From an uncultured Bryobacteraceae bacterium (GTDB lineage Bacteria > Acidobacteriota > Terriglobia > Bryobacterales > Bryobacteraceae): a stretch of 43,230 bases of DNA. Shown one piece after another: positions 40,828 through 43,230 of the stretch. Position 1 is the stretch's first letter. Every line of letters begins with the position of its first letter. The notes under the pieces were generated by a model that had not been told where the DNA came from, did not search any database, and was given only the letters and a program-made list of their open reading frames with translations. The stretch lies in the NCBI GenBank assembly GCA_955652915.1, contig CATPCJ010000379.1, forward strand, positions 1-43,230, written 5' to 3'. A program made the translations under genes and the position numbers.

Positions 40828-42840
40828 CTACCCGCGCACCACGGTGATCGAGTATGCTGGCAATCTGATTACGCCATTCTGAATAACGCTCTTGACCGGC
40901 GGATTATTTCTGATCGGATGCCCCTTCGCCCCCGCCGCCTGCCACAGGTACTGAGCTGGCGAGTACTGATACGCTTCGGCGCGCCCGTCCATAGGAACAC
41001 TCACCGTAACTTGCAGCCCAGGATTTTTGTTCAGCAGCAGAACCGAGAGCAACCCGTCCGGCCGCCGGACCGCATAAGCCGAAATCGCCGGATCGTCTGT
41101 CGACGTCGCGTACATCACGTGCTTCCCGCCCCCCGGCTGCGTCCACTCCTCGGCAAGCAGCTTTGCCGAATAGTAGGCCGGCATCTTCTGCAAGGACGGC
41201 CCGCTGAGAAACAACATATTGTTGCCCCACGTGCAGGGCACTTCATGCAGCAAATCCCCCGGCTCATATCCGTACAGAAAAGTTTTCGCGCCTCCGAACG
41301 CTAGAAACGTTGCCACTGATTCTGCGTTCAATATGGCTCCCGGCAAATCGACCGCGGCTTGAGAACCAAAAGCCGAATAACCGTACTCCGTCATGAACCA
41401 AGGAATCGTTCGGGAAAGGCCATCGTCCGCCAAACCTTGCAGCGACCGGGTCAGCATTCTCGAGACGGCGGCAAGCTGTGTTGCGGCCGGCTTGCACACG
41501 TCGTCAAATGGATACCATTCGAACGAAAAGAACTGAAGCGTGGGCAGAGCGCCGTGGTCGCGCATGTAATTTATCCAGCGCTTCACCCACGAAGGATCGG
41601 GCGCGTCCTCCGGCGAAAGCAGCACCAGACTCGGCCCGCCGGCTCGAAGATTGGGATCAACCGCGTGCAGCGCCGCGGCCCATTTCACAAACAGCGCCCC
41701 GTAATACTCCGGCGGAATCTGCTGTTCCTCCGGTTCTTCACCCAGCTCGACTTCTTCCACGGGATACCCGCGGGCTTTCATGTAACGGATCTGTGCGATG
41801 GCATTCTCCGGCACGTCGTACAGCATCCCCACCGGAGTGAGCATCGGTTTGCCGTTTGTAAGGCCGCCGCGGAAGACAAAGTCCAGACCTGGTTGCTCGG
41901 TGTTATCGTCGCGGTCCGATGCCCGATGCCACGGATCGGTCGAAGACACCCACACCAATGTCTGCCTCTTTCGATTGGCAGCATGGCGAACGGCATCGTG
42001 GAAGCGTCCCGAGGCATCGATGGTTCCGGCGTCAATCTCCCGCACCGCGAAGCCGATCGAATCCCTCGCGTCAGAGCCGCGCGCGTCAGCAAGCGTTGTC
42101 CCCGAAGAGTCTCTCATCAACACTCGCAGTTTGCGAATCATAATCGGATCCGCTGCGATCCGGGTTGTCCGCACGCCACCAGCCGCCGCACGCTCGCTAC
42201 CGTTCGGAAAATCACGCCAGATGCCGGGATATTGCACGTCGAGATCGTCGCGAGTGGCGTATTGTACCGTGTACTGCGTGGCCCAAGGAGTCCCCCAGCG
42301 AACGCGGATCGCGTCAATCGGAGTCTTCTTCCCGAGATCGATCACGATCCATTGCGGTAACGGATCCAGATATGGATTGCTCTTCCAGAACGTGTCCGGA
42401 TTCCCGTCCGTGATGCGCGAATAGCCGTCGTTATTCGCTTGGTCCAGCGTGTTGCCGCGGCGGGGAAGACGGTAGCCGTAAGACACGTCGATCGGTTCGC
42501 CAGGGGTTGCGTCCGACACCCAGTAGCCTTGCTGCCGTGCGCTGTCGCTCCACATGCCGCGCGGGTTCCAGTGCCACACTTCGCCGGCCAGCTCCGTGCG
42601 CAGTCGATAGGACAGTGGTTTCAGCCCGGCCGAGCGCATGGCGGTAATATTCGCCGAACTCAACAACCGGGCGGTGTCACCTTTTTCATGTCCGTCGATC
42701 CCCGCACCAAGCGCTTCCGCCGGATCGAAGACGTTCAATGTGTGAGACTGATCGATGCTGATTATGTGGATGGGCTCGGCTCCGGGCGCCAGCATTGCTG
42801 CCAGCGCGGATAGCAGCAAGCGGGAACTGCTTCTCGGCAC
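40828..42840 (-). CDS. Secreted discoidin-domain glycosidase-like protein
   Basis: The 670-residue protein has a signal-like N-terminus (MPRSSSRLLLSALAAMLAPGA). An F5/8 type C (discoidin, CBM32-like) domain spans residues about 130-275 (ITDGNPDTFWKSNPYLDPLPQWIVIDLGKKTPIDAIRVRWG). A clan-A-like TIM barrel follows, with a possible acid/base in GEEPEEQ (367-372) and a possible nucleophile Glu485 in FMTEYGYS. A C-terminal beta-domain closes it. The family number cannot be fixed by eye. The residues TTLADARGSDA (about 248-258) in the discoidin domain are encoded by a CGCTTGCTGAC-type repeat. The start is GTG 42840, three nt after the Prx-like stop. Confidence 0.7.
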   Translation of the reverse strand: MPRSSSRLLLSALAAMLAPGAEPIHIISIDQSHTLNVFDPAEALGAGIDGHEKGDTARLLSSANITAMRSAGLKPLSYRLRTELAGEVWHWNPRGMWSDSARQQGYWVSDATPGEPIDVSYGYRLPRRGNTLDQANNDGYSRITDGNPDTFWKSNPYLDPLPQWIVIDLGKKTPIDAIRVRWGTPWATQYTVQYATRDDLDVQYPGIWRDFPNGSERAAAGGVRTTRIAADPIMIRKLRVLMRDSSGTTLADARGSDARDSIGFAVREIDAGTIDASGRFHDAVRHAANRKRQTLVWVSSTDPWHRASDRDDNTEQPGLDFVFRGGLTNGKPMLTPVGMLYDVPENAIAQIRYMKARGYPVEEVELGEEPEEQQIPPEYYGALFVKWAAALHAVDPNLRAGGPSLVLLSPEDAPDPSWVKRWINYMRDHGALPTLQFFSFEWYPFDDVCKPAATQLAAVSRMLTRSLQGLADDGLSRTIPWFMTEYGYSAFGSQAAVDLPGAILNAESVATFLAFGGAKTFLYGYEPGDLLHEVPCTWGNNMLFLSGPSLQKMPAYYSAKLLAEEWTQPGGGKHVMYATSTDDPAISAYAVRRPDGLLSVLLLNKNPGLQVTVSVPMDGRAEAYQYSPAQYLWQAAGAKGHPIRNNPPVKSVIQNGVIRLPAYSITVVRG
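42069..42095 (-). repeat. CGCTTGCTGAC-type repeat inside the glycosidase reading frame
   Basis: On the minus strand the stretch starts CGCTTGCTGACGCGCGCGG and encodes the peptide LADARGSDA in the discoidin-domain protein. It closely matches the repeat at 9135-9158. Its reading frame is kept open, and the peptide has little place in a discoidin fold. Confidence 0.6.
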
Positions 42841-42843
42841 TCG

Positions 42844-43230
42844 CTACTTTCCGAGCAATTTGTCGCCAGCTTCCAGGACCGCTTCCGGCCGCGCGCGCAC
42901 TCGCAGATCGTCAGTCAGATTTTCCCAGACAATTTTCCCAGTCGAATCCACAAGAAACTCGGCGGGACGCGCGATGTCCCGACCGTCTTCCCCGCCATTG
43001 GGATGCAACACGCCATACCGTCGAATGACTTCCGCTTTGGGATCGGAAAGGATCGGATAGTGAAACCCGCGGGATTGAATGAGCTTTCGAGATTCTTCCG
43101 GCGAATCGACGCTGATGGCGGCAATTGCGATGCGCCGCGCGTCGAAATCTTTCAAATGCTGTTCCATGCCCCGTAACTCGGAGATGCAGAATGGTCACCA
43201 ATATCCTCGGTAGAAAATCAACACGGCGGC
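42844..43230 (-). CDS. Candidate selenoprotein: peroxiredoxin-like protein, N-terminus cut by window end
   Basis: The open frame runs from the window edge to TAG at 42844-42846 (128 codons, 5' end missing). It begins AAVLIFYRGYW-U-PFCISELRG, where U is an in-frame TGA at 43195-43197. Peroxiredoxin/thioredoxin-fold proteins of this type have a Cys there (FYRGHWCPFC), so this is a UxxC motif. The rest fits: IAAISVDSPEESRKLIQSRGFHYPILSDPKAEVIRRYGVLHP...PAEFLVDSTGKIVWENL. It would reduce peroxides or act as a thiol/selenol oxidoreductase. An ordinary gene call would start at ATG 43167, after the active site. A possible SECIS-like hairpin follows (CUCC/GGGG around GAGUUAC). It is 3 nt from the glycosidase gene. 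Confidence 0.85.

Noticed and set aside
41359..42360. Plus-strand open frame antisense to the discoidin-glycosidase
   Set aside because: Shadow of a real gene; composition is Arg-rich and has no recognised motif.
1..43230. CRISPR arrays, rRNA, integrase or complete transposase genes
   Set aside because: I read both strands for regular spaced repeats, rRNA-like stretches and transposase motifs and found none.

Overview
The window looks like a chromosomal segment of an Acidobacteriota genome, most likely order Bryobacterales (Candidatus Solibacter relatives). This rests on family content, not on a marker gene: an 'ADOP'-type FtsX/MacB permease, a PadR regulator with a permease-prefix-like partner, an Oar-like TonB-dependent receptor with an N-terminal carboxypeptidase-like domain, secreted proteins ending in TIGR03437-type domains, a membrane-anchored winged-helix regulator, a WxPGYW-repeat protein and a 'NALKHGL' protein. 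No rRNA, tRNA, CRISPR array or complete mobile element was seen.

Layout. 1-4.5 kb: PadR, a small membrane protein split by an in-frame TGA, an SRPBCC protein and a TIGR03067 protein, then an overlapping MFS transporter-queC-queE operon. 4.5-8.7 kb: ADOP permease and outer-membrane porin on the minus strand. 9-12.2 kb: a decayed region (NALKHGL gene, thioredoxin-like remnant) next to a minus-strand metal cluster of Cys-rich envelope protein, beta-barrel, HMA/MerP-like protein and MerT-like protein. 12.4-16.8 kb: pstSCAB-phoU. 16.9-19.7 kb: Tlde1-domain protein, GH27 alpha-galactosidase, and a broken RelA/SpoT gene with a small partner. 19.7-22.4 kb: scpA-scpB-pseudouridine synthase-CoA-binding protein. 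22.5-25.5 kb: TPR lipoprotein overlapping a CAAX-protease-related protein. 25.7-32.3 kb: large beta-propeller protein, lipase-like protein, small unknown protein, winged-helix regulator. 32.4-36.4 kb: VOC protein, two LTPEQ (Spy/CpxP-like) proteins, DUF4159 protein, sugar isomerase/epimerase-like protein. 36.4-43.2 kb: TonB-dependent receptor, WxPGYW protein, discoidin-glycosidase and a peroxiredoxin-like gene cut by the window end.

The main discovery is two genes with an in-frame TGA exactly where the family has the first cysteine of its CxxC redox or metal-binding motif. One is the HMA/MerP-like protein (GMD-U-MTC, TGA at 10777-10779, minus strand). The other is the peroxiredoxin-like protein (GYW-U-PFC, TGA at 43195-43197, minus strand). 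Both reading frames are intact on either side, and each TGA is followed by a possible hairpin with a GU near the apex. Two independent hits at the diagnostic residue argue strongly for selenocysteine. Ordinary gene calling would split or truncate both genes. The Sec HMA protein lies between an outer-membrane barrel and a MerT-like membrane protein, suggesting a selenol-based metal (mercury-like) uptake or detoxification route.

The intergenic spaces carry at least three families of structured repeats. One is a multi-hairpin element with outer arms GTGGCG/CGCCAC (two copies). One is a REP-like element with outer arms TGTGGGGCAGG/CCTGCCCCACA (two full copies and one rearranged). The third is a short CGCTTGCTGAC-type element, one copy of which lies inside the discoidin-glycosidase reading frame. 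Several hairpins keep their pairing while changing sequence between copies.
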